64,000 nucleotides of DNA from Streptomyces albireticuli (GCF_021228125.1 NZ_JAJQQS010000004.1:434001-498000), one strand, 5' to 3'. Shown: positions 1 through 9,047, counted from the first letter of the stretch. Notes: generated from the letters alone by a model not told the origin. Program-made: numbers and translations.

Positions 1-1163
1 TTCGGGTGCATGAGGAAGTCGTGGTGGGAGATGTTCCAGGCGTACGCCCCGGCCATCGCGAAGGCGACCCGGTCCCCCGCCCGCAGCCGCTCGACCGGGA
101 CCCGGCGCGCGAGGGTGTCCTTGGGCGTGCACAGCTGGCCGGTCAGGGTCACCGGCTCGGCCAGGGCCTCCGGGCGCGGCCAGGGGCGGGCCCACTCCTC
201 GACGGGCAGCACGGTGAACGGCTGGTCGTGCCCCTTGGCGGCGGGGGTGCGCAGGTGGTGGGTACCGCCGCGCAGGACCGCGAACGCCTCGCCGTGGCTG
301 TGCTTGAGGTCGAGGACCTCCGTGACGTACCAGCCGCTGTGGGCGGTCAGCGACCGGCCGGGCTCGACGCGCAGCGTGAGGCCCGGGTGGGCGGCCGCGA
401 GGGCGGCGAGGCCCGCGCCGTAGGCCGCCCAGTCGAAGCGGGCGCCGGGGCGGGCGTAGTCGACGGCCATGCCGCCGCCGACGTTCACCTCGTCCAGGGG
501 CAGGCCGTGCCGGCGGGCGAAGGCGCGGGCCCAGCGGACGACCCGGCCGGCGACGGCGAGCTGGGCCGGGGCGCCGAGGCCGCTGGCCAGGTGGGCGTGG
601 ACGCCGCGCAGCCGCAGCGGGCCGCCGCGCAGCAGGGCCGGGCACGCCTCGGCGTCGCGCGGGTCGAGGCCGAAGGGGCCGGGCCGGCCGCCCATGGCCA
701 GCGCGGCGCCGCTCAGTTCGCCGTCACCGGCCGGGAGGTTGACGCGCAGCAGGACGTCCACGGGCGCGCCGCCCGGCCGTTCCCCGGCGAGGGCGGCGAG
801 GAGCCGCAGCTCGCCCACGCTCTCCACGTGGAGGCGCTCGGTGCCGAGGGAGAGGGCGAGGCGCAGCTCCTCCTCGGTCTTGCCGGGGCCGCCGAAGGCG
901 AGCGGCGCCCCCGGCACGGCCGCCCGCACATGGGCGAGTTCGCCGCCGGAGGAGACCTCGTAGCCGGTGACGTGGGGGGCGAGGGCGGTGAGGACGCCCG
1001 GGGCGGGGTTGGCCTTGGCCGCGTAGTACAGCTCGACGCGCTCCGGGAGGGCGGCGCGGATCCCGCGCGCGTGCGCGTCCAGGGCGGCGAGGTCGTGGAC
1101 GTAGGCGGGCAGCTCGCCCTGGGGCAGCCGCGCGGCGTGGCCGGCGGCGCGAGGGGTGATCAC
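1..1163 (-). CDS. PLP-dependent decarboxylase of siderophore operon (3' end beyond window)
   Basis: Fold-type III PLP decarboxylase (diaminopimelate/ornithine decarboxylase family); 387 codons are visible and the C-terminus lies off the left edge. The PLP lysine sits in YYAAKANP (Lys about 50), followed by GVHAHLASG (about 190), the phosphate-binding VNVGGG (about 225), EPGR (about 262) and GQLCTPKD near the active-site cysteine. The GTG start overlaps the stop of the upstream IucA/IucC gene as GTGA, so the two are translationally coupled. In staphyloferrin B synthesis a related decarboxylase (SbnH) acts beside NIS synthetases. By analogy this enzyme probably supplies or trims the amine building block of a carboxylate siderophore. 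LysA of primary metabolism is the alternative, but the operon context argues against it. Confidence 0.85.
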   Translation of the reverse strand, partial: MITPRAAGHAARLPQGELPAYVHDLAALDAHARGIRAALPERVELYYAAKANPAPGVLTALAPHVTGYEVSSGGELAHVRAAVPGAPLAFGGPGKTEEELRLALSLGTERLHVESVGELRLLAALAGERPGGAPVDVLLRVNLPAGDGELSGAALAMGGRPGPFGLDPRDAEACPALLRGGPLRLRGVHAHLASGLGAPAQLAVAGRVVRWARAFARRHGLPLDEVNVGGGMAVDYARPGARFDWAAYGAGLAALAAAHPGLTLRVEPGRSLTAHSGWYVTEVLDLKHSHGEAFAVLRGGTHHLRTPAAKGHDQPFTVLPVEEWARPWPRPEALAEPVTLTGQLCTPKDTLARRVPVERLRAGDRVAFAMAGAYAWNISHHDFLMHP

Positions 1164-2866
1164 GTTGCGGCGCTCCAGGGCTCGGCACGGTCGGCGGTGG
1201 TGAGCGTGGCCAGCAGGTCCGACATCAGCGGGGAGGCGATGCGGACGTAGCCGGCGTCGCGGTCGGACTTGCGCTCCCAGCGGGTGAGCAGGTTGGCCTT
1301 GGCGGGCAGGGGCGCCCCGGCGACCAGGGCGCGCAGCTGCGCGGGGTTGCCGTGCGCGGCGGCGCGCGCGGCGAGGACGCGGCGGACGGCGCACCAGAGT
1401 TCGGGTTCGAGGTGGGGGTGGCGGTCGGCGAGGGCGGCGAGCATCTCGGCGACGTGGTTGACGAGCAGGCAGTACACGACACGGTCCCAGCCGCGCTCGC
1501 GCCCGTAGGTCAGGGGCCGGGCGACGTCGGGGGGAAGGGCCGCGAGGGCGGCCGCGTGGTGGCGGGCGAGCAGCTTGGTGCCCTCCAGGTCACGGAAGAG
1601 GACCTGCCGGGGGGTGCCGTCGGCGGCGACGCCGACGATCACGTTCTGGAGGTGGGGTTCGAGGACGACGCCGTGGTCGAAGTAGGCGGCGAGGACCGGG
1701 GGGACGAGCAGTCTCAGATACGCGTCCCACCAGGCGAGGGCCTGCTCGGGGCCGGTTCCGCGCAGGAGGTGGCCGAGGTGGGCGCCGCCGGTGGGGTACT
1801 CGTCGGCGACGGCGGCGGCGAGGAGCCCCGTGAGGCCGGGGGCGAGGCGGGCGGCGAGCCCTTCGCGGACGATGACGCCGAAGCCCTCGGCGAGGTCCCG
1901 GCTGCCGAGGTCGAGGGTGCGGTAGGCGGGTTCGCGCAGCAGGTCCGCGCCGGGAAAGCGGGCGGCGAGGCCGGTGGCCACGGGTTCCAGGAGGCGGGTG
2001 AGGGCGACGGCTCCGGCCAGCTCGTACTCGGCGTTCTTGCGCAGGCAGTTGGTGATGCGGATGTTGAGGCTGAACTTCAGGAAGTCCCGGCCGTCGTAGA
2101 GGGTCCGTACGGAGGCGGTGGGCTCGAACCGCTCCCCGCCGGGGCCCAGGTCGAGGACGTCGCCGCGGTCGAGGGCGGCGCGCAGGGCGGGATGGCCCGC
2201 GAGCATGGCGTACTGCCAGGGGTGCACGGGCAGCAGGACGTGGCCCTCGGGCACGGGGCGCTGCCGGTCGAGGGGGTCGAGGGCGCCTTCGGCCGCGGTC
2301 TCCTCGCGGACGAGGTGGCGGCGTACGGCCAGGTGGCGCAGGCGGAACCGGGCGCGGGCCTCGGGGGCGTAGCGGCTCCAGTCGGCCGGGGTTCCGGTGC
2401 GGGCCTTGGGGGTGGGGTGGAAGCGGTGGCCGAAGAGCAGGGACTGCTCGGAGTCCATGTAGGCGTCACCGGTGCCGGACGGGCGGGCGGCGCCGAGGGC
2501 GGCCCGTACGCCGGCGTGGCTGGCGGCCACCTGGCCCAGGAACTCGTCGTTGCGGACGCCGGTGCGCAGCTCCAGCTCGCGGTGGATGTGGGTGGCGAGA
2601 GCCCGCCAGCTCAGCTCGGTCCAGGTGTCGCCGCGCCGTTCGGCGACGGGGCCGGTGAAGCGGTGGGCGCCGACGAGGGAGACGCGCCGCAGTCCGGCCC
2701 GGAGCAGTACGCCGCGGTGGGGCAGGCGCAGCAGCAGATGCCCGTCGGTGACGGCGGTCTGGTGCTCGGGGCCGGAGACCTCGCGGAGCAGGCAGTTGAG
2801 GAGCGTGTGGGCGACCACGTGGTCGGCGGAGGCCACCCCGGCGAGGGCGGTGCGTGCGGAGGACAT
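1160..2866 (-). CDS. IucA/IucC family NIS synthetase (first of pair, distal in operon)
   Basis: NRPS-independent siderophore synthetase of 568 aa, normal length for the family. These enzymes activate a carboxylate (often citrate) as an acyl adenylate and condense it with an amine or alcohol. The nucleotide-binding motif GHRFHPTPKARTG is at residues 145-157. The C-terminal FhuF-like part carries LEPHLQNV (compare the family's EAHxQN) and a KANL motif near the end. It starts at an ATG about 100 nt after the stop of the second synthetase and its stop overlaps the decarboxylase start. The 100-nt gap holds no evident promoter, so one iron-regulated transcript is likely. Substrate cannot be read from sequence. 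Confidence 0.9.
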   Translation of the reverse strand: MSSARTALAGVASADHVVAHTLLNCLLREVSGPEHQTAVTDGHLLLRLPHRGVLLRAGLRRVSLVGAHRFTGPVAERRGDTWTELSWRALATHIHRELELRTGVRNDEFLGQVAASHAGVRAALGAARPSGTGDAYMDSEQSLLFGHRFHPTPKARTGTPADWSRYAPEARARFRLRHLAVRRHLVREETAAEGALDPLDRQRPVPEGHVLLPVHPWQYAMLAGHPALRAALDRGDVLDLGPGGERFEPTASVRTLYDGRDFLKFSLNIRITNCLRKNAEYELAGAVALTRLLEPVATGLAARFPGADLLREPAYRTLDLGSRDLAEGFGVIVREGLAARLAPGLTGLLAAAVADEYPTGGAHLGHLLRGTGPEQALAWWDAYLRLLVPPVLAAYFDHGVVLEPHLQNVIVGVAADGTPRQVLFRDLEGTKLLARHHAAALAALPPDVARPLTYGRERGWDRVVYCLLVNHVAEMLAALADRHPHLEPELWCAVRRVLAARAAAHGNPAQLRALVAGAPLPAKANLLTRWERKSDRDAGYVRIASPLMSDLLATLTTADRAEPWSAAT

Positions 2867-2968
2867 TCGGCGGCTCCAGCGGGTGCGGAGGAGTGTGGGG
2901 GTGCGAGGGGGCCGAGGGCGGAGAGGGGAGGGGCGGGGGAAGGCGGAGCGTCCCGGACGGGCCGGCCG

Positions 2969-4717
2969 TCATCTGGGCGTGTCCCGGAGGTAGTTGGGGC
3001 CGTCGACGTAGTGCTTGTTGATGTCGGTGGCGCCGGAGCGCTCCTTGGTGAGCAGGGTGCCGGCCGTGATCATGGCCTTGACCGGCAGCCGGTCGGCGTC
3101 CAGGACGCGCAGCCGCAGGACGGCGGCGGCGCCCGGCGCGGTGTCCGCGAGGCGGGCGACGGCCTCGGCCAGCCGGGCGCGGAGCAGGGCGAGGAGGTCC
3201 GGCAGCGGGACGAGGCCGAGGCGGCCGAGCTCGAAGGCGAGGGCTCCGGCGCACAGGTGGACGGCGATGGTCGCGAAGACGTCGGCCACGGGGGCGTCCC
3301 CGCTGACGAGGATCCGCCGGTCGTCGAAGCCGAGGAGCTGCCCGGCGGCGGCGCCGAGCCGGCCGGCGAGCCGGGCGGTGTGCACGCGGGGCCCGTCGTT
3401 GTCCTTGAACAGCAGCCGCAGCCGGGTGTCTCCGGCGCTCCGGTCGAGGACGAGGGAGGTGTTCTGCTGGTGGGACTCCAGGGCGATGCCGTAGCCGAAG
3501 AGGGTGGTGTGCCAGTCGAGGAGGAGGGTGAGGTAGGCGTCCAGGAGAGCGGTGAGGGAGCCGCCGTAGTAGAGGTCGGCGAGCTCCTCGGCGACGAGGG
3601 CGCCGTCCGGCGCGCGGGCGAGCAGCGCGGCGACGGGCACGACGTGGGCGCCCCGGAGGCCGGGCGGGTAGCGGCGGACGAGGGCGGCGAGGAGTTCGTG
3701 ACCGGCCTGGAGGTGGGTGCTCTCGTCGGCGAGGAGCACGGCGCCCGCGAAGCGCGGCTCGCGGATGACGACCTCTTCGAGGAGGCGCTGGCCGGCCTCG
3801 CCGTCGGGGAGGGTGCCGGGCTTGATGGTGCGGCGGTTGCGCAGCCCGAGGGTGGCGGTGGCGAGCGGCAGTTTGAGGTGGGTGGCCGGGTCGGCGGTCA
3901 CGGCGACGGTGCGGGTGGAGAGGGTGGGCACCACGTCCAGCCAGGGCCGCTCGGCCAGGTGCGCGCGGTACGGCGGGCCGCCCGCGCGGAGGGCGGCGGC
4001 GAGGGGGCCCGCCGCCGTGAGGGGGTGGACGGGCAGCGCGAGGTGGGTGGCGTCGAGGCCGGGCAGGCCGAGGAAGGCGGGCGTGGGCCACCAGGGGGGC
4101 AGCCGGCCCGCGTCGCCCTGGACGGCGGCGCGCGGGAGGGCGAGCCAGCGCAGGGCGAAGGTGGGGTGGAACTCCGGTGCGTAGGCCCGCAATTCGGGCT
4201 CGGTGAGGCCTGAGCGGGACCGGCCGGTGGGGTAGACGGGGTGGTCGCGGAAGGCGGCCAGGGTGTCGTAGGCGACGGAATGACGCAGTCCGGTCCAGTG
4301 CGCGGTGCGGGGGCCGTGGGCTCCGGCGAGCCGGGCGAGGACGTCCTCGCGGACCCGGCCCTGCAACCGGATGGTGGCGAGGGCCTCGTCGCACTCGGCG
4401 AGGAAGGCGTCGTAGCCCGCCCGGTCCTCGTCCGGCGCCGCGGCGCGCAGCCGGGCGAGGACGGGCCGCAGCCCGGTGAGGGTGCCGTCGGCGGTCTCGA
4501 CCACCGGGCTGCGGGCGGCGATCTCGCACTGGAAGCCCTCGGGGCCGACGGGCAGCAGCAGGGTCTCCTCGCCGGCCCTGATCCGCAGCCAGTCGCCGTC
4601 GGGGCGCGCCTCGGGGCGGGCGCCGCCGCGCAGCCCGTAGACGTCCTCGCGGAGCAGGGTGCTGAGGACGCGCTGGAGCAGCTCGCCTTCCACCACGTCC
4701 GTACCGGTCAGGCTCAT
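2969..4717 (-). CDS. IucA/IucC family NIS synthetase (second of pair, proximal)
   Basis: NIS synthetase of 582 aa. Motifs include DHPVYPTGRSRSG (the family's HPxHPxxKxRxG, here with Tyr), an ATP-site stretch LPVHPLT, ESHQQNT (catalytic His-Gln-Asn region) and LPVKAMITAGTLLTKE near the C-terminus. It ends in a TDINKHYVDGPNYL tail. The reading frame runs open upstream into the ATP-grasp gene, but the true start is the ATG that overlaps that gene's stop (ATGA), giving translational coupling. The sequence differs clearly from the neighbouring synthetase, so the two probably perform successive condensations on different intermediates. Confidence 0.9.
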   Translation of the reverse strand: MSLTGTDVVEGELLQRVLSTLLREDVYGLRGGARPEARPDGDWLRIRAGEETLLLPVGPEGFQCEIAARSPVVETADGTLTGLRPVLARLRAAAPDEDRAGYDAFLAECDEALATIRLQGRVREDVLARLAGAHGPRTAHWTGLRHSVAYDTLAAFRDHPVYPTGRSRSGLTEPELRAYAPEFHPTFALRWLALPRAAVQGDAGRLPPWWPTPAFLGLPGLDATHLALPVHPLTAAGPLAAALRAGGPPYRAHLAERPWLDVVPTLSTRTVAVTADPATHLKLPLATATLGLRNRRTIKPGTLPDGEAGQRLLEEVVIREPRFAGAVLLADESTHLQAGHELLAALVRRYPPGLRGAHVVPVAALLARAPDGALVAEELADLYYGGSLTALLDAYLTLLLDWHTTLFGYGIALESHQQNTSLVLDRSAGDTRLRLLFKDNDGPRVHTARLAGRLGAAAGQLLGFDDRRILVSGDAPVADVFATIAVHLCAGALAFELGRLGLVPLPDLLALLRARLAEAVARLADTAPGAAAVLRLRVLDADRLPVKAMITAGTLLTKERSGATDINKHYVDGPNYLRDTPR

Positions 4718-5967
4718 GACACGATCTCCCAGCGCCGAGCGGCCAGGAATTCCTCGACGGCGCGGTCGATCCGGCCCTGGTCGGTGCCGGTCGCCCGCAG
4801 TACCCCGAGATAGTCGCGGTTGGTGCGGTAGAGCGGGTGCGCCTCGCCGGTCCGCCTCAGCGGCCGGTAGACCAGCCGCACGCCGTCGCGCTCGCTGTCG
4901 CTCGCCGGGGGTGCCTTCTCGAGCGTACCCCCGCGACCGGCGCATACATACTCCACGCGCGCCCGGCCGTCCGCCCGCGCGCCGAGGTCGGCGGGGAGCC
5001 GTTCGCCGAGATGGGTGCGCAGGATGTGCGCGAACAGGGGGATGTCCAGCACATCGGCGAGGAGGAGGTCGCACTGGTCGCCTATGGCGCGGTAGTTGAC
5101 CTCGACGAGGCGGGCACGGTCGCCCTGGGCGACGTATTCGGTGTGGCAGGCGCCGAAGCCGACGCCGAGGGCGCGGAGCTGATCGAGGACCCGGTCGCTG
5201 TGCGGCCGCGGCGGGGCGGGGAGCAGTTCGAGCCGTTCCTCGACGAAGTGGGGCGGCGGGGACAGGTGGGTACGGAAGGCGCCCAGGGTGTGCAGCACGT
5301 GGCCGTCGCCCAGCGTCTCCAGGGTGTGCAGCGGCCCGTCCAGATACTCCTCGGCCACGAGTGCGGCGCCGGGGCGGCGGGCCCGGATCTCCCGGCAGCG
5401 GGCGGCGAGTTCGTCCCCGTCCGCCGCGAGGACGACGTCCTCGCTGGCCACGCCCTCGCGGGGCTTGACCACACAGGGGAAGGGAAGCCCCCCGGGCGGG
5501 TCCGTCCGGGCCCGGGCGGTGAACGCGTCCACGTCCTCGCCGGGTCCGAGCTCCACGGACCGCACGGTGTCGGCACCGGCCCCGGCGAGGGCGCGGCGCA
5601 GCTCGGCCTTGTTCTTGGTGCGCAGCGCGGCCTTCCAGTCCTTGCCCGGCAGCCCGAAGTAGCCGGCGGCCAGGGCGGCCTGGGTCTGGAGGTGGTCGCT
5701 GTTGGTGAAGACGGCGTCGGGCCGGGCCCGCGGGCCGCACCGTGAGATCCGGCCGATGACCTCGCGGAAGTCCCGTACGTCGCAGCCCACGACGTCGAGC
5801 GCGGGGAGGGGTCCCGCCGCGCCCCCGCCGGCCTCCTCGTACGCGCGCCGGTGCGCTTCGGGCCGGTCGGTCAGGAGCGTGACGTCCAGTCCGAGCCGGG
5901 CGGCGGCGGGCAGGAAGCCGTCGGTGACGGAGTCGGTGGGGTTGAGCGCGAGGAGGTGGAGCCGCAT
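4714..5967 (-). CDS. ATP-grasp enzyme of siderophore operon
   Basis: ATP-grasp ligase of 417 aa, first gene of the operon. An N-terminal pre-ATP-grasp domain (MRLHLLALNPTDS) leads into the central ATP-grasp fold: FPCVVKPREGVASEDV (Lys for ATP), ALVAEEYLDG, and the Mg-binding LVEVNYRAIGDQ (E and N). ATP-grasp enzymes join a carboxylate to an amine through an acyl phosphate. Here it would add an amide bond that the two NIS synthetases do not make, for instance joining an amino acid to the citrate backbone. It lies 166 nt downstream of an iron box, so it should be transcribed under iron limitation. The specific substrate is unknown. Confidence 0.8.
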   Translation of the reverse strand: MRLHLLALNPTDSVTDGFLPAAARLGLDVTLLTDRPEAHRRAYEEAGGGAAGPLPALDVVGCDVRDFREVIGRISRCGPRARPDAVFTNSDHLQTQAALAAGYFGLPGKDWKAALRTKNKAELRRALAGAGADTVRSVELGPGEDVDAFTARARTDPPGGLPFPCVVKPREGVASEDVVLAADGDELAARCREIRARRPGAALVAEEYLDGPLHTLETLGDGHVLHTLGAFRTHLSPPPHFVEERLELLPAPPRPHSDRVLDQLRALGVGFGACHTEYVAQGDRARLVEVNYRAIGDQCDLLLADVLDIPLFAHILRTHLGERLPADLGARADGRARVEYVCAGRGGTLEKAPPASDSERDGVRLVYRPLRRTGEAHPLYRTNRDYLGVLRATGTDQGRIDRAVEEFLAARRWEIVS

Positions 5968-6132
5968 GGGGATACGCCTTTCGGCAGGCCGCGGGGAATG
6001 GCGTGGGGCTCGGGAAGGAGCTCCGCCGGGGCCTGCCCACCGGTGGCGGACGGCGCGGCGCGGCGCGTGGGCACCGGCCGCCCGCCCGCGGTCCGAGGGG
6101 CGGCGGGAGCGGTCTCCTTCACAAGGAAGACC

Positions 6133-6154
6133 CTAGGTTAGGCAAGCCTTACCT
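6133..6154 (-). promoter_or_regulatory. Iron box (DmdR1/IdeR operator) of siderophore operon
   Basis: Inverted repeat TAGGTTAGGC ... GCCTTACCT. The first half matches the Streptomyces DmdR1/IdeR iron box (TTAGGTTAGGCTCACCTAA) perfectly over ten bases and the second half matches partly. It lies in the 242-nt gap between the carboxyltransferase stop and the ATP-grasp start, in a locally AT-richer stretch. Family knowledge says an iron-loaded DtxR-type repressor binds such boxes, so the four-gene operon is inferred to be derepressed by iron starvation. Confidence 0.8.
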
Positions 6155-6209
6155 TGTCAATTCCCGTTGTACGTATACCCGCAATGCCCCGTTCATCCCC
6201 GCCGGGCCG

Positions 6210-7766
6210 TCACCCGTTCAGGCCGATGCGTCGATAACGCGCCCGGCGTGCGGCAAGGCGTTCGTCCCGGTCGCGCGCCGAGAGGGCGGCGAGCTCGGTG
6301 CCGAGCAGGGCGCCGAGGCGCGGCAGGAAAGCACCGGCCGCTTCCCCGTCCGCCTCCTCCTCGACGATCAGGTCCACGATGTCGTGCGCCAGCAGGTCCG
6401 CGGACCGTACGCCCTGGCGCGCGGCGACCTCGAACGCCCGCTCCGTGGTGCGGTACAGGATCGCCGAGGCGCCCTCCGGCGGCAGCGGTGACAGCCACGC
6501 GTGCCGGGCGGCCACCACCCGGTCCGCGGGGAGCAGGGCGAGCGCGGCGCCGCCGGCGCCCTGGCCCAGCAGCAGGCACAGGGTCGGGGCGGACAGCGTC
6601 ACCAGGTCGGCGAGGCAGCGTGCGATCTCCCCGGCCAGGCCGCCCTCCTCGGCGTCCCGCGAGAGCGCGGCGCCCGCCGTGTCCACCACGGTGAGCAGCG
6701 GCAGGTCCAGCTCGGCGGCGACCCGCATGCCGCGCCGGGCCGCGCGCAGCCCGGCCGGCCCGAGCGCCTGGCCCGCGGCCGGGACGCCCGAGGCGGGGGT
6801 GGAGTGGCTGCCCCGGTCGTGGCCGAGCACGACGCACGGGGTGCCGCCGACCCGGGCCAGCGCGAGCAGCAGCCCCGGGTCGTGCTCGCCCGCGCCCGTA
6901 CCGCTGAGCGGGGTCACCTCGGTCGCGGCGGCCGCCAGCAGCTCCGCGACGCCGGGGCGGTCGGGCCTGCGCGAGCGGCGAATCGATTCGGCGGCGGGGA
7001 CGTCGGGGGCGCCGGAGGTGCCGCCGGACGGGCGTACGAGCGCGGGCCCCGCGTCCATATCGGCGTCGGCACCGCCGTCGGCGTCCCGGCACAGCACGGC
7101 GAGGGCCCGCGCCGCGACCTCCGCGAGGCGCTCGGCGGGCAGCACCCCGTCCACCAGGCCGTGCGCCAGGAGGTTTTCGGCCAGCTGGACCCCCTGGGGG
7201 AACTCCTCGCCGTAGAGGGCCTCGTGGACGCGCGGGCCCAGGAAGCCGATGAGGGCGCCCGGCTCGGCGGAGGTGAGGTGGCCGAGCGAACCCCAGGAGG
7301 CGAGGACGCCGCCCGTGGTGGGGTGGCGGAGGTGGACGAGGTAGGGCAGCCCGGCCGCCTTGTGGTCGGTGATCGCGGCGGCGACCTTGACCATCTGGAG
7401 GAAGGCGATGGTGCCCTCCTGCATCCGGGTGCCGCCCGAGGCGGGCGCCGCGAGCAGCGGCAGCCGCTCGGCGGTGGCCCGCTCCACGGCCCGTACCAGC
7501 CGCTCCCCCGCGTCCACCCCGATCGACCCGGCCAGGAAGCGGAACTCGCAGGCGACCAGCGCCACCCGGCGCCCGCGGATCCGGCCCTCGCCGGTGACGA
7601 CGGACTCGTCCAGCCCGGTGCGCTCGCGGGCGGCGAGGAGGTCGGCGCGGTAGGCGGGGTCGTCCGTGGTCACCTCGACGGGCTCGTCCCAGCACTGCCA
7701 GCTGCCGGGGTCGACCACCGCCTCGATGAGCTCGCGGGCGGACGTACGGGGGCGGTTCTCAGTCAT
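6210..7766 (-). CDS. Acyl-CoA carboxylase carboxyltransferase, fused beta/alpha type
   Basis: Carboxyltransferase of 518 aa with two crotonase-fold halves. The N-terminal half resembles AccD (ASGGTRMQEGTIAFLQM, then HPTTGGVLASWGSLG, then GFLGPRVHEALYGE). The C-terminal half resembles AccA (VVDTAGAALSRDAEEGGLAGEIARCL and LGQGAGGAALALLPADRVVA). Such enzymes move CO2 from carboxybiotin to an acyl-CoA. No biotin carboxylase or carrier gene lies nearby, so it must use subunits encoded elsewhere. No AccD zinc ribbon is visible at the N-terminus. The ATG (MTENRPRTS) was preferred over more upstream in-frame starts because homology begins right after it. Confidence 0.8.
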   Translation of the reverse strand: MTENRPRTSARELIEAVVDPGSWQCWDEPVEVTTDDPAYRADLLAARERTGLDESVVTGEGRIRGRRVALVACEFRFLAGSIGVDAGERLVRAVERATAERLPLLAAPASGGTRMQEGTIAFLQMVKVAAAITDHKAAGLPYLVHLRHPTTGGVLASWGSLGHLTSAEPGALIGFLGPRVHEALYGEEFPQGVQLAENLLAHGLVDGVLPAERLAEVAARALAVLCRDADGGADADMDAGPALVRPSGGTSGAPDVPAAESIRRSRRPDRPGVAELLAAAATEVTPLSGTGAGEHDPGLLLALARVGGTPCVVLGHDRGSHSTPASGVPAAGQALGPAGLRAARRGMRVAAELDLPLLTVVDTAGAALSRDAEEGGLAGEIARCLADLVTLSAPTLCLLLGQGAGGAALALLPADRVVAARHAWLSPLPPEGASAILYRTTERAFEVAARQGVRSADLLAHDIVDLIVEEEADGEAAGAFLPRLGALLGTELAALSARDRDERLAARRARYRRIGLNG

Positions 7767-7855
7767 GTCGATCACCCTGCCACGGCGGCGCGCCCGGTGG
7801 GGTGTCAGGGGGCCAACGGTTCGACCACATCCTTGGTGACGTGCTGTTGAAGCTC

Positions 7856-7877
7856 TCTCCCCCGTGAACGGGGGAGA
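7856..7877 (-). repeat. Right-end hairpin of IS200/IS605-type element
   Basis: Perfect 9-bp stem TCTCCCCCG / CGGGGGAGA around a 4-nt TGAA loop, 8 nt beyond the TnpB stop codon. IS200/IS605 elements carry a subterminal hairpin at each end, and in TnpB systems the region spanning the 3' end of tnpB and this hairpin is the scaffold of the omega (guide) RNA. Only one end is recognised here. Confidence 0.65.
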
Positions 7878-7884
7878 TTCCTGC

Positions 7885-8760
7885 CTACCTTGCGGTGGCG
7901 GGTTTGACGCCGTGTGAAGCACGCCTGACGACTGCCCTCCCGGCAGCCGGGACGAGCGCGTGGCCCGTCCGGTATCGGCGCGGCACCGTGCGGGCGGCAT
8001 TGTGGTCGGCGTTACCTTCCCAGCCGCACGCGGGGTCGTTGCACACGAACCCGGCCTGGGTGCGTCGGCTGCCCGCGGTCACCGTGTGGCACTGCGCGCA
8101 CTCCTGCGAGGTGCCCGGGGCGGGCACCTCGGCCAAGCGGCCGCCCCGGCGGGCGACCTTGTAGGCCAGGAGTTGCACGGTCCGGCCCCACGCCTCGCCG
8201 AGGATGGAGCGGTTCAGGCCCGCCTTCTGTGCGACGTTCTCGCCTGGCTGCTCGGCGGTGCCCTTGGCGGACTTGACCATGTTCGTGATGGAGAGCGCTT
8301 CGACCACGACCGTGCCGTACGTCTCGGCGATGGACGTGGTGGTTTTGTGCTGCCAGTCGTCGCGTCGGCGCTTGACTGTCGCGCGGATGCGGGCGATCTG
8401 GTCGTACGTCTTGTGCGGGCGGCGGCCGGTGCGCCGGCCCTTCTTGCGGTGCCCCTTACGGCGGGCGGCGCGCTGCTCGTAGTGCAGCAGACGGGCCTCT
8501 TCCTTCTTGGTCGGCCACGGGCCGTGCTCGACGACCTCGCCGTCGGACAGTGCGAGGGGGATGGTGATCCCGGCGTCGACGCCGACCTCGGGGCCCGGAC
8601 GCGGTCCCGGGACCTGGGCCAGGGTCGTCACACGGAAGGCGATGTGCCGGCCCAGGGCGTCCTTGGCCAGCCGCGCCCCGGTGATCCTGTGGTGCTTGTC
8701 GGCGTGTTTGCCGACCGGGAGGTCCTTGGTCCAGCGGAGGCGAGCCCTGGGCGCGGCGGA
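7885..8760 (-). pseudogene. TnpB (IS200/IS605 OrfB) remnant, 5' truncated
   Basis: C-terminal two thirds of a TnpB RNA-guided nuclease/transposon protein, about 290 aa where family members have about 370-450. Homology begins near LRWTKDLPVG, just before the RuvC domain. RuvC residues are present: Asp in GVDAGI, Glu in VVVEALS and Asp in GNADHNAA. Between the last two is a zinc ribbon (CAQC ... CNDPAC). The N-terminal wedge/recognition part is missing; upstream sequence reads as low-complexity shadow. No tnpA is nearby. The open frame extends to 9213, but that part overlaps other genes and shows no homology. The 5' limit given is approximate. Confidence 0.75.
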
Positions 8761-8773
8761 CCTGGACCGCCTG

Positions 8774-8998
8774 ATGCGCGCCACGTCCACCTGCCGCGCC
8801 TCGGTCACCCTCGCCGGTCTCCTGTCGGCCCTGGCTCTCCTCCCCCGCCGCACCCTCCCGTGGTGGGCGGCGGCCGCGAGCGCGCTGTTCACGACGGCGG
8901 TGCCGGCGTTCGCGGGGATGCTGCTGCCGATACCGGCGGCACTGGCGGTGGCGGCCCGGGGGTTCGTGGCGTACGCGGGGAGGCGGCGGGCGGGGTGA
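8774..8998 (+). CDS. Small putative membrane protein or severed gene tail
   Basis: A 74-aa frame (MRATSTCRASVTLAG...) with two hydrophobic stretches (about residues 12-27 and 33-62) and a basic RRRAG end. It begins almost exactly where TnpB homology breaks off and ends before the DUF402 gene. No good ribosome binding site precedes the ATG. Either it is a short membrane protein, or it is the C-terminal remnant of a membrane-protein gene whose front was lost with the transposon junction. No family recognised. Confidence 0.35.
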   Translation: MRATSTCRASVTLAGLLSALALLPRRTLPWWAAAASALFTTAVPAFAGMLLPIPAALAVAARGFVAYAGRRRAG

Positions 8999-9047
8999 GC
9001 GGGGGGGGCTCCGCGGGTGCGTGCCCACGAAGGCGCCCGGCAGCGGC

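Noticed and set aside
1352..4213. A 953-codon open frame on the plus strand across the IucA/IucC genes
   Set aside because: It is antisense to two clear synthetases and made of Gly/Ala/Val/Glu; GC-rich DNA keeps such shadow frames open.
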